The position numbers and the translations under genes were made by a program. From Bacteroidota bacterium (GTDB taxonomy: Bacteria > Bacteroidota > Ignavibacteria > UBA10030 > BY39), in NCBI GenBank assembly GCA_018830765.1, contig JAHJRJ010000164.1, positions 1 to 8,200 of the forward strand: 8,200 nucleotides of DNA, written 5' to 3'. Position 1 is the stretch's first letter. Every line of letters starts with the position of its first letter. Positions 1 to 6,002 of this stretch are shown here, one piece after another. The notes beneath the pieces are model-generated. The model made no database searches and was not told the origin of the DNA. It saw nothing but the letters and a program-made list of their open reading frames with translations.

Positions 1-906
1 ATTAATATCGTAACCGTGCCTCGGAATAAACTTCTTATCTTCAACTTTGAAACCGATTAGTTTGCGGGTTAATCCGTTCTGTTTGGTCTTTAGTAACGCC
101 TCTCTACCGATGAAATCGCCTTTCTCGAATTTAGTTATCCAATCGAGACCTGCTTCAAGCGGATTAGTGGATTGGTCGATGTCGTTTCCGTAGAGACAGA
201 AGCCCATTTCGAGACGCAAAGTATCGCGAGCGCCTAAGCCGATCGGTTTAATTCCGAACTCTTTTCCCGCTTCGAAAATTGCTTCCCATACTTTTTCTCC
301 AGTCGCAACATCAGAATTGAAGTATAGCTCAAAGCCCAATTCGCCCGTATAACCCGTTCGAGAAATTAACATATCAACTCCCGCCAATTTGCCCGAGATC
401 GATGTATAATATTTCATATCTGAGAGATTCACACCGGTGAGCTTTTTCAGAGTATCGAGTGAATGTGGTCCCTGAACGGCGAGAAGAGAAAATTCATCAC
501 TCTTATCAATTAAATAAACATCTCCGAATATATTTTCTTGCATCCATCTAAAATCTTTATCTTTGTTGGCTGCGTTTACAACCAACATAAAATGAGTTCC
601 TAAATTGTAAACGAGCAAATCGTCAACTATTCCGCCATCGGGATAGCACAGGGCTGAATATTGTACTTTTCCGGCTGTAAGCTTGCCTGCATCGTTCGTC
701 GTAATTGTCTGTAAATAAGCGAGTGCATCTTTTCCGTGAATCTCTATCTCACCCATGTGCGATACGTCGAATACACCAACTGCATTACGGACTGTTTTTG
801 TTTCATCTATTATTCCGCTATACTGAACCGGCATTTCGAAACCAGCGAAGGGGACAATCTTCCCCCCATTTTTTTTGTGAATATTAAAGAAAGCAGTTTG
901 TTTCAT
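1..906 (-). CDS. gcvT: Aminomethyltransferase, glycine cleavage system T protein (C-terminus beyond left edge)
   Basis: This is the T protein of the glycine cleavage system. It releases ammonia from the aminomethyl group carried on lipoyl-H protein and passes the one-carbon unit to tetrahydrofolate, in the cytoplasm. 302 codons are present, out of about 360 usual for the family, so roughly the last 60 residues lie off the window. Visible landmarks are VPFAGFEMPVQY (18-29), GVFDVSHMGE (44-53), GGIVDDLLVY (91-100) with the conserved acidic pair D95/D96 that includes the catalytic aspartate, AVQGP (143-147), SRTGYTGELGFELY (182-195) in the folate-binding region, and GLGARDTLRLEMG (223-235). The ATG at 906-904 lies 3 bases after the tal stop, with only a weak GGA far upstream, so translational coupling is likely. 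It is the third gene of a leftward rng-tal-gcvT operon. Family assignment is secure. Confidence 0.96.
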   Translation of the reverse strand, partial: MKQTAFFNIHKKNGGKIVPFAGFEMPVQYSGIIDETKTVRNAVGVFDVSHMGEIEIHGKDALAYLQTITTNDAGKLTAGKVQYSALCYPDGGIVDDLLVYNLGTHFMLVVNAANKDKDFRWMQENIFGDVYLIDKSDEFSLLAVQGPHSLDTLKKLTGVNLSDMKYYTSISGKLAGVDMLISRTGYTGELGFELYFNSDVATGEKVWEAIFEAGKEFGIKPIGLGARDTLRLEMGFCLYGNDIDQSTNPLEAGLDWITKFEKGDFIGREALLKTKQNGLTRKLIGFKVEDKKFIPRHGYDIN

Positions 907-909
907 AAT

Positions 910-1554
910 TTATTTTTGTACTTTTTTCCAATCGGATAAAAATCTCTCGATGCCGATATCAGTGAGTGGATGTTTTATTAATTGTAAAAGAATTGCATAA
1001 GGTATTGTTGCAGCATCAGCGCCCATCATTGCAGCTTCAACTACGTGAAGAGGATGACGAATACTCGCTACTAACACCTGAGTTTCAAAATTATAGTTTC
1101 GATAGATTGTTAAGATTTGGCTAATAAGCTCCATTCCCGAAGTGCTGATATCGTCGAGACGACCGATGAACGGACTTACAAAGTAAGCGCCTGCTTTTGC
1201 CGCGAGCAAAGCTTGGTTCGGCGAAAAGCAAAGTGTTACGTTCGTGCGAATTCCTTCTGCTTTTAAACTTCGTGTTGCTTGTAAGCCATCCTTCGTCAAA
1301 GGAACTTTTACGATGATGTTGTCATGAATTTTAGCAAGCTCGTATGCTTCATGCAGCATCCCCTCATAGTCGAGTGAAATAACTTCTGCGCTAATTGGAC
1401 CATCAACTATTGAGCATATCTCCTTAATAAGCTCTTTAAAATCCCGACCCTCTTTAGCAACTAAGCTGGGGTTTGTTGTAACGCCGTTAATCAAGCCCAT
1501 CGAGTTGGCTTCACGAATTTCATTTATGTTTGCTGTGTCGATAAATAATTTCAT
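910..1554 (-). CDS. tal: Transaldolase, MipB/TalC (FSA-like) subfamily
   Basis: A 214-residue small-type transaldolase. It transfers a dihydroxyacetone unit between sugar phosphates in the non-oxidative pentose phosphate pathway, in the cytoplasm. The length is normal for the MipB/TalC subfamily. The start MKLFIDTA carries the conserved D6, GVTTNPS holds N28, and NIIVKVPLT holds the Schiff-base lysine K83. Two positions that separate true transaldolases from fructose-6-phosphate aldolase can be read. E57 (SAEV) stands where E. coli FsaA has Gln59, and F129 (SPFIGR) stands where FsaA has Tyr131. Both favour transaldolase. A good Shine-Dalgarno sequence (CACGGAGAA) lies about 10 bases before the ATG, inside the last codons of rng, whose stop is 3 bases upstream. 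It is the middle gene of the rng-tal-gcvT operon. Confidence 0.95.
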   Translation of the reverse strand: MKLFIDTANINEIREANSMGLINGVTTNPSLVAKEGRDFKELIKEICSIVDGPISAEVISLDYEGMLHEAYELAKIHDNIIVKVPLTKDGLQATRSLKAEGIRTNVTLCFSPNQALLAAKAGAYFVSPFIGRLDDISTSGMELISQILTIYRNYNFETQVLVASIRHPLHVVEAAMMGADAATIPYAILLQLIKHPLTDIGIERFLSDWKKVQK

Positions 1555-1557
1555 ATT

Positions 1558-3162
1558 TTATTCTCCGTGATAACTTTCTGTGACATCTTTATTTTGTTTG
1601 ACCGAGAAGACAGTAAACTCATCTACACCCAATTTAGTATCTTCTTCTAACTTAATCAGAATTTTAAATTTAAGCATAATCTTAGTTAGCCGGCTAATTG
1701 TGCCTTCCCTAAAGTAAATAGCCAAACTCGGATGCACGCGAAGTTTCAGTCTAAATTCGTGCGTATCAGCTTTGAATCGGCGAACCCAGCGTTGGATGTG
1801 GTTAACTACGCTAGATTTAGAAAGTACAAGTCCACCGCCGCCGCAAACTGGACACGGCTCGGAGAAACTATGCATTATACTCTGCCGTATCCGTTGACGT
1901 GTAATTTGAGCAAGCCCGAATTCTGTTAACGGTAGAACTGTAACTCTAGCGCGGTCTTTTTTAAATTCCTTCTTTAGCTCGTCGTAAACCTTTTTGCGAT
2001 TTCTTTCGTCGTCCAAATCTATAAAATCGACGATGATGATTCCGCCAATATCCCGTAACCGGAGTTGTCGACAAACTTCGCGCGCAGCTTCAAGGTTTGT
2101 TCTCAATGAATTCAACTCCTGTTCTTTTTTAGCGGCGTACCGACCGCTATTGACATCGACAACCACCATCGCTTCAGTTTGCTCTATTATTATGTATCCA
2201 CCGCTTTTCAGCCATACTTTACGGCTCAGCGATGTGGCGATTTCTTTCTCGATCCCGTAAGCATCGAAAATAGGATCTCTTTCTTTGTAGAACTCTATCT
2301 TATCCAACATCTGAGGAGCAACCCACTTGACGTAAAGCCGGATTTCTTTGTATAATTTTTTTGAATCGACGACGACTCGCCCCACCTCTTCACTGAACAA
2401 ATCTCTTATTACGCTTGAAGTTGTTGCCATATCCTTGAAAATCAGTGAGGGGGCTTTCTCGGTCTTTATCGTCTGTTCTATTTCTCTCCACCTCGAAATT
2501 AAATCTTCGAGGTCTGCCCGTAACAACTCTTCGGATTGTTCCATTGCAACCGTCCTGATTATAGTTCCGAAACCGCTCGGTAAAATAGAGCGCACAATTC
2601 TGCGTAGCCTTCTTTTCTCGCGGAAATTATTTATACGTTTTGAAACACCGATTTTATTATCGAACGGAAGCAATACAAGAAATCTTCCTGCCAACGATAC
2701 TTCCGAAGTAACTCGTACACCTTTTTTCCCTACGGGTTCTTTCGTTACTTGAACGACGATTTCTTGCCCCTTTGTAATTTTGGGAATTTGTGGTTGGCTG
2801 GGTCTGTTTACGCGGGTTTGAGGTAAACCACCTTCTTTCGGTTTGTTGGAAGTCTCGGTTTCACTTTCATCATCGTCTTCGTCGGTATCTACATCGGCGT
2901 CTTCATCCCCGATTAATGCCGAGTACTCGTCAATTGTTGTAGCGATATCCGAAAAATGCAAGAAGGCATCCTGTTTCATACCGATATCAATAAAAGCCGC
3001 TTTGATACCGGGCATCACGCGGGCGACTCTGCCTAAATAAATATCGCCCACCATACGTTCCTTTTCAGGACTTTCTACGTATAATTCAGCGAGGCGCTCA
3101 TCCTCTGTTATAGCAATCCGGATTTCATTCGCGGTTGCATTGATAATAATCTCTTTCTTCAT
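1558..3162 (-). CDS. rng: Ribonuclease G (RNase E/G family) with acidic insertion in the S1 domain
   Basis: A 534-residue single-strand endoribonuclease for rRNA maturation and mRNA decay. Order of parts: a short N-terminal strand region (MKKEIIINATANEIRIA), an S1 RNA-binding domain starting near residue 38 (GDIYLGRVARVMPGIKAAFIDIG), a low-complexity acidic stretch at about 86-104, return to S1 sequence at about 130-155, then the DNase I-like catalytic region. The magnesium ligands are D336 in VVVDVNSGR and D379 in IIIVDFIDLDDERNR. The zinc-link cysteines C437 and C440 are in CPVCGGGG. E. coli RNase G has 489 residues, so the excess roughly equals the S1 insertion, and there is no long RNase E-type scaffold tail. 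The ATG at 3162-3160 has only a distant AAGGGA upstream. It heads the leftward operon with tal and gcvT. RNase G is preferred to a short RNase E on length alone. Confidence 0.95.
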   Translation of the reverse strand: MKKEIIINATANEIRIAITEDERLAELYVESPEKERMVGDIYLGRVARVMPGIKAAFIDIGMKQDAFLHFSDIATTIDEYSALIGDEDADVDTDEDDDESETETSNKPKEGGLPQTRVNRPSQPQIPKITKGQEIVVQVTKEPVGKKGVRVTSEVSLAGRFLVLLPFDNKIGVSKRINNFREKRRLRRIVRSILPSGFGTIIRTVAMEQSEELLRADLEDLISRWREIEQTIKTEKAPSLIFKDMATTSSVIRDLFSEEVGRVVVDSKKLYKEIRLYVKWVAPQMLDKIEFYKERDPIFDAYGIEKEIATSLSRKVWLKSGGYIIIEQTEAMVVVDVNSGRYAAKKEQELNSLRTNLEAAREVCRQLRLRDIGGIIIVDFIDLDDERNRKKVYDELKKEFKKDRARVTVLPLTEFGLAQITRQRIRQSIMHSFSEPCPVCGGGGLVLSKSSVVNHIQRWVRRFKADTHEFRLKLRVHPSLAIYFREGTISRLTKIMLKFKILIKLEEDTKLGVDEFTVFSVKQNKDVTESYHGE

Positions 3163-3256
3163 TGAGTGTATTTCGTCCCTTCATTCTATTGTGTTGTATC
3201 ATGCAGCGCCACCACCGGGTCGTTGCCGGGGCGAAGACTTGGAACGAAAATGACAA

Positions 3257-3282
3257 ATTCGTCCTGAACCTCTCGGACGAAT
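3257..3282. repeat. Inverted repeat, 8-bp stem, in the rng leader
   Basis: ATTCGTCC (3257-3264) pairs perfectly with GGACGAAT (3275-3282) across a 10-base loop. It lies about 95 bases before the rng start codon. No T-run follows on either strand, so it is a poor intrinsic terminator. It may be a structure in the rng leader RNA or a relic of a dispersed repeat. Confidence 0.55.
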
Positions 3283-3290
3283 AACACACT

Positions 3291-3319
3291 CGTTTATCAA
3301 TGAAATATCCGAATGTCAA
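3291..3319 (-). promoter_or_regulatory. Candidate sigma-70-like promoter for rng (inner)
   Basis: On the minus strand there is a perfect -35 TTGACA (3319-3314), a 17-base spacer and a weak -10 TAAACG (3296-3291). It would give a leader of about 120 bases before rng. The -35 and spacing are good and the -10 is poor, so this is tentative. Confidence 0.3.
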
Positions 3320-3415
3320 GATCGTTAACCAAAAACTTGCTGCGATTTCTGTTAGTTTTATCATATTGTTTGTAATTTTACTCAAATTCTCGCTTTTATT
3401 GCGCTATTAACAATA

Positions 3416-3446
3416 TAAAGTTACAAAAATTAATAACAGTTTGCAA
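3416..3446 (-). promoter_or_regulatory. Candidate Bacteroidota-type promoter for rng (outer)
   Basis: On the minus strand TTG (3446-3444) is followed after 20 bases by TAACTTTA (3423-3416). This resembles the -33 TTG / -7 TAnnTTTG promoter described for Bacteroidota, with one mismatch in the -7 box. It sits directly after the stop of the VOC fragment and would drive the rng operon with a leader of about 250 bases. Assignment depends on the host really being in that lineage. Confidence 0.3.
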
Positions 3447-3451
3447 CATCT

Positions 3452-3655
3452 TTAAATGTTTATATCTTCCCAAAGTTCGATGTGGTTGCCATCCAAATCT
3501 TCCACCAAGGCAAACTTGCCCTCATCATATATCTCGATGCCTTTTACTTTTGCGCCGTGTTTTCTTAAATGATCGAAGACTTTCTCCAAATCGTAAACCC
3601 GTAAATTAATTGTAAAAGCACGTTCCTTTGGGATTGATTTATTTTTCAGAGGCAT
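3452..3655 (-). pseudogene. VOC/glyoxalase-bleomycin resistance superfamily, C-terminal half only
   Basis: A 67-residue product with the second half of a vicinal-oxygen-chelate domain. RAFTINLRVYDLEKVFDHLR (12-31) is the strand-helix unit, GAKVKGIEIYDEGKFALVEDLDGN follows, and HIELWE (58-63) is the closing strand with E60 at the usual metal-ligand glutamate position. Ordinary VOC proteins have about 120 residues or more, so the first beta-alpha-beta-beta-beta module is missing. The frame is closed by a stop 12 codons before the ATG, and the upstream DNA is repeat sequence, not coding sequence. The likeliest explanation is a truncated gene. A stand-alone half-domain that dimerises is possible, because a plausible promoter lies just upstream. 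No clear ribosome binding site is seen. Substrate cannot be inferred. Confidence 0.65.
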
Positions 3656-3690
3656 TATCGAGAAGATTGAATTATTGATGCCTAAATATT

Positions 3691-3719
3691 ATGATACTAA
3701 AATATTTTGTTTAGGTCAA
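3691..3719 (-). promoter_or_regulatory. Candidate sigma-70-like promoter upstream of the VOC fragment
   Basis: On the minus strand TTGACC (3719-3714), a 17-base spacer and TATCAT (3696-3691), each one mismatch from consensus. The expected start near 3684 gives a leader of about 30 bases to the ATG at 3655. The -35 lies 2 bases from the hairpin repeat at 3722-3737, so the promoter may have been brought in or created by the repeat insertion. Confidence 0.45.
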
Positions 3720-3721
3720 GT

Positions 3722-3821
3722 CGTAACTGATGTTACGCAACAGTCCCGACTTGTCGGGATGGAACTGAAAAATCCCTGCCTGCGGCCCACTCCGCCGAGC
3801 AGAGCGAGGCGAGCAGGCAGG
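3722..3821. repeat. Composite palindromic repeat, copy 1 (three hairpins)
   Basis: Three perfect inverted repeats follow one another: CGTAAC-4-GTTACG (3722-3737), TCCCGAC-2-GTCGGGA (3744-3759), and CCTGCCTGC (3775-3783) with GCAGGCAGG (3813-3821), a 9-bp stem enclosing a 29-base loop that itself contains CGCC..GGCG. The segment is much richer in G+C than its surroundings. It resembles mobile intergenic palindromic repeats. It lies between the stop of the PLC-like gene and the VOC promoter, and could also act as a processing or termination structure for the PLC-like transcript. Confidence 0.75.
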
Positions 3822-3831
3822 CGAAATTCTA

Positions 3832-4704
3832 TTAATCCATAAATCCATCCGTCTGCTGACGGACTCCAATATTTTGCTTCTTCCACTCCAGATACCTCCT
3901 CCATACTCTAAACCAAATTCGGGCGATGGAATCGATTGCATCGAAGAAGGCTGCAATATTCATAAAATCCAAAACATTGTTGTTGGATTCTCCGTAACCG
4001 ATAATAAAATCTCTTTTAGCAAGTTCATCGTCAACTTTGCGAAGGAATGATGCTTGATAATCCGAGTCGGCTTTCATGTCCCGCAATGGATAGCCGTCAG
4101 GGTCGTAGAAAAATCTCTCGTTGTCTTTGTCTATCTGAAAATGTTTTTTGATTGCCTTGTCCCAAGATTCTTCAATGACTTCGTGAAGTTTAAAACCTTT
4201 TGAAAAATCCCTAGCATCGCAGTGAAGCGGCATGTGGGCGTCTGCGATGTAATGACTTAACATAAACATCCTCAGGGCTATGTGATTACTAGACGGTGAG
4301 ACAGGCGAGCCTTTGTCCTCGCTCTGCTGTATTTTGAGATTATCGACAATTGAGTGGGAGAGAGCCTCACAGCGGTTTGGTAAATTATCGTCTTTGTTGA
4401 CTGTGAAAGGCTTTTTGTAAAGCGGTGATTTCTTTCCGTGCTTGAGCAATAGAGAAGTTGAGGGTAGTAAACGAAATTGGTATTGGCCTTCTGATGATGG
4501 AGAGATTTTTAAAACATGACTTGAAGCCATATCTTTGATAACATCATCAGGGTACCACGCGCCCTGTAGAACATCGTCCTTGTGGTCCTTGTAAAATTTT
4601 ATGAGAGCTTTTACGACATTTTTATCTTCAACTTTCGTAAAGCCTGTTTCCTCCAACCTTTTTATTACCCTGAACGCCAGCCATGCGTGTGTGAATTTTT
4701 TCAT
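3832..4704 (-). CDS. Zinc-dependent phospholipase C / S1-P1 nuclease-fold protein
   Basis: A 290-residue protein from the ATG at 4704-4702, chosen because GGAGG ends 5 bases upstream. A TTG start four codons earlier would sit inside that site. The zinc-site pattern of the PLC/S1-P1 fold is readable. Counting from the TTG-start frame (subtract 4 for the chosen start): H10 in FTHAW, D57/D58 in GAWYPDD, H67 in SSHVL, then H155-x3-D159-x5-H165 in HYIADAHMPLH, and H178-x3-E182 in HEVIEES. Spacings in the last two match B. cereus phospholipase C (H118/D122/H128 and H142/E146). The final glutamate, not aspartate, leans towards the phospholipase side. No signal peptide is visible, which is odd for a family whose classic members are exported and coordinate zinc through the mature N-terminus. 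Substrate is unknown: phospholipid, nucleic acid or neither. It follows a LamG remnant on the same strand by 51 bases. Confidence 0.75.
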   Translation of the reverse strand: MKKFTHAWLAFRVIKRLEETGFTKVEDKNVVKALIKFYKDHKDDVLQGAWYPDDVIKDMASSHVLKISPSSEGQYQFRLLPSTSLLLKHGKKSPLYKKPFTVNKDDNLPNRCEALSHSIVDNLKIQQSEDKGSPVSPSSNHIALRMFMLSHYIADAHMPLHCDARDFSKGFKLHEVIEESWDKAIKKHFQIDKDNERFFYDPDGYPLRDMKADSDYQASFLRKVDDELAKRDFIIGYGESNNNVLDFMNIAAFFDAIDSIARIWFRVWRRYLEWKKQNIGVRQQTDGFMD

Positions 4705-4708
4705 AGTG

Positions 4709-4713
4709 ACCTC
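4709..4713 (-). promoter_or_regulatory. Strong Shine-Dalgarno site deciding the PLC-like start
   Basis: GGAGG on the minus strand followed by TCACT and ATG. It selects the ATG at 4704 over the TTG at 4716. Confidence 0.7.
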
Positions 4714-4755
4714 CAATAATTTTTGTTCTGAATTCTTCTTGAAAATTCATTCTTT

Positions 4756-4872
4756 CTACAGACCGGGTTCATTATACAACGCCTTAATCTCAACCTCAGT
4801 CAACGTGCGGCTATAAATCCGTACCTCGTCGATAATACCCCTGAATCTTTTGTATGTCATATCACCGATAAA
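4756..4872 (-). pseudogene. LamG/concanavalin A-like domain remnant (C-terminal end only)
   Basis: A leftward frame ends at TAG (4758-4756). Its product reads AFIGDMTYKRFRGIIDEVRI then YSRTLTEVEIKALYN and EPGL. G-x-IDEVRIY-R-L-EI-LYN is the typical last strand and helix of bacterial LamG-like domains in secreted or surface proteins. An in-frame TGA (4890-4888) closes the frame upstream, so the rest of the protein is absent. The break lies about 4857-4875, where the sequence also begins to read as IS3 transposase on the opposite strand; the exact border is ambiguous because both readings overlap for a few codons. This is the tail of a lost gene once upstream of, and probably co-directional with, the PLC-like gene. 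Confidence 0.6.
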
Positions 4873-5616
4873 TGCGGTTATTACATCTCAGAATCAAGTG
4901 TTTATCGCATTTTAAAGAGTTATGATCTTGTCACGAGTCCGGTGTACATCGTCATGGCAGCATCAGATAAATTCCGTCATCCGACCAATTGCATACATGA
5001 ACTGTGGCAGACTGACTTCACATACTTCAAAGTTGTTGGCTGGGGTTGGTACTATCTCGGGAGTGTTCTGGATGATTACTCGAGGTACATTATCGCATGG
5101 AAATTATTCGCGACGATGTCAGCAGGTGACGTGAAAGAGCTTCTGGATCTGGCAGTCGGGAAGACCGGAGTAGAACATATTGCGGTCAGACATCGGCCAA
5201 GACTCCTGTCCGATAATGGACCGTGTTATCTTTCGGGTGAGCTTGAAAAGTACCTTCGGAAACGTGGTATTGCTCATACACGAGGCGCACCTTACCATCC
5301 CATGACACAGGGAAAGATTGAAAGGTTCCATCGGTCGATGAAGAATGAGGTAAAGCTCCAGCATTACTATTTGCCCGGTGAATTAGAACAGGAAATTGAT
5401 CGCTTTATCCACTACTATAACAACGAACGATACCATGAATCACTCAACAACGTGACACCGGCCGATGTCTATTTTAACAGGAATAAACAAATTGAAAATC
5501 GACGAGAACAATTGAAATGGAAAACATTGAACTTAAGAAAGATACAAAACCTAACACCTAATAAATTACAAAAATTAACAAATAACATCTTGACTATATC
5601 AAAAATTATCTCTTAA
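4861..5616 (+). pseudogene. IS3-family transposase OrfB, 5'-truncated
   Basis: The readable product starts ITDKCGYYISESSVYRILKS (4861 on), continues through an in-frame GTG at 4942, and ends at TAA 5614-5616. It covers the end of the helix-turn-helix linker (SESSVYRIL) and the whole rve/DDE catalytic domain. Counting from the GTG at 4942, the triad is D25 (WQTDF), D91 (LSDNGP) and E127 (GKIERFH), with 35 residues between the last two, the DD35E spacing. The downstream NNERYHESLNNVTPADVYF and the KTLNLRK tail are normal for the family. The N-terminal part of OrfB and all of OrfA are missing, and no start codon with a ribosome binding site is seen, so the enzyme is dead even though the catalytic domain is undamaged. 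Confidence 0.88.
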
Positions 5617-5620
5617 TTTA

Positions 5621-5656
5621 TGTCACTAATTGTCCAAAATGCTTTGAAGACTTACA
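5621..5656. repeat. Predicted right terminal inverted repeat of the IS3-family element
   Basis: 36 bases between 4 bases after the orfB stop and the point where the ISNCY-like frame resumes. The minus-strand reading begins TGTAAGTCTTC and contains TTTTGGACAATT. No left partner is present to align against, so this is inferred from position and TG/CA ends. Confidence 0.4.
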
Positions 5657-5788
5657 GCGATAGATATGTCTTTCGCTAATACGGAGACATTCTGCCGCAT
5701 TTGATACCGTCAGTTCACCGGATTTTATCCGAGTTAGTACTTTCAATCGTTCGATTTCTTTTTGGCTCATAGTCAGGTTTGTTTGCAT
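5657..5788 (-). pseudogene. ISNCY-like transposase, N-terminal helix-turn-helix fragment
   Basis: 44 codons from an ATG at 5788-5786 with AAGGA 8 bases upstream, so the true start is preserved. The product, MQTNLTMSQKEIERLKVLTR followed by IKSGELTVSNAAECLRISER and HIYR, has the pattern KE-ER-VL-R-GEL-AAE-L-IS-R of the N-terminal helix-turn-helix in ISNCY-type transposases. After R44 the frame continues only into the predicted IS3 end and stops at 5618, so the remaining several hundred residues are lost. This indicates that the IS3 element inserted into this gene, and that a later deletion removed the other half together with the IS3 left end. Family assignment from about 40 residues is moderate. 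Confidence 0.55.
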
Positions 5789-5821
5789 TCCGAGATTCCT
5801 TTTTAATAATGAGAACCTCAA

Positions 5822-6002
5822 ATTTAATATTTATCCCGATATTTTCGGGCTGTACCCTGACATTCCCGCCTGCACGTCGGGCAGGTCTACTGAGCGTTAT
5901 ACCTGACATTTTCGCTGGGCTATTACAAAAAAGAAAATTCTTGCTTATTTTATCCCTTTTATTTAAGTTTCAATGTTAATTTCAATAAGGAAAGTATATT
6001 TT
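5822..6002. other. Intergenic region between ISNCY fragment and regulator
   Basis: Apart from the hairpins and the CCTGACATT direct repeat, this strip holds A/T-rich sequence before the regulator. I see no convincing -24/-12 element and no strong sigma-70 promoter for the regulator, so its promoter is unassigned. The duplicated CCTGACATT could belong to the outer end of the ISNCY-like element. Confidence 0.4.
5835..5885. repeat. Composite palindromic repeat, copy 2 (two hairpins)
   Basis: CCCGA (5835-5839) pairs with TCGGG (5845-5849), and CCTGC (5869-5873) pairs with GCAGG (5881-5885) around ACGTCGG. The order, a CCCGA..TCGGG hairpin then a CCTGC..GCAGG hairpin some 15-20 bases on, is the same as in the copy at 3744-3821. 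The nine-base direct repeat CCTGACATT (5856-5864 and 5902-5910) surrounds the second hairpin. Confidence 0.6.

Larger units (their letters stand above)
3163..3451 (-). other. rng leader / intergenic region
   Basis: 289 bases without a convincing gene between the VOC fragment and rng. The strip contains two candidate leftward promoters and an 8-bp-stem hairpin, listed separately. If transcription begins at the outer promoter, the rng mRNA carries a leader of about 250 bases. A leftward open frame of 86 codons (TTG start near 3385) crosses the strip into the first codons of rng in another frame. It has no ribosome binding site and no recognisable domain, so it is not called as a gene. Confidence 0.5.
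4861..5656 (+). mobile_element. IS3-family insertion sequence remnant (left end deleted)
   Basis: Only the 3' part of orfB and a predicted right end remain. orfA, the first part of orfB and the left inverted repeat are missing at the LamG junction. The right end is placed at 5656 because the 36 bases 5621-5656 start TGTCA and end TTACA (minus strand: TGTAAG...GTGACA), matching the TG...CA ends usual in this family, and because the neighbouring transposase fragment loses its homology at exactly this point. Confidence 0.65.

Noticed and set aside
705..939. Two rightward frames in the gcvT 5' region
   Set aside because: Antisense to conserved GcvT motifs. No domain, no ribosome binding site.
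1732..3040. Several rightward frames of 65-134 codons inside rng
   Set aside because: Antisense to a well-conserved RNase G frame. Their serine-rich products (for example the S-run near 2870) are the complement of its acidic codons.
3125..3385. Leftward 86-codon frame overlapping the start of rng
   Set aside because: TTG start, no ribosome binding site, overlaps rng in another frame and crosses the leader hairpin. The composition looks non-coding.
3711..3956. Leftward frames crossing the hairpin repeat at 3722-3821
   Set aside because: They are created by the G+C-rich repeat and overlap the PLC-like gene in other frames. The arginine/proline-rich products are typical of repeat translation.
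5119..5364. Leftward 81-codon frame inside the IS3 transposase
   Set aside because: Antisense shadow of the DDE catalytic region.
5715..5979. Frames reading through the second hairpin repeat on both strands
   Set aside because: The products contain the repeat translation (PARRAG) and overlap the ISNCY-like fragment in another frame. No coding evidence.
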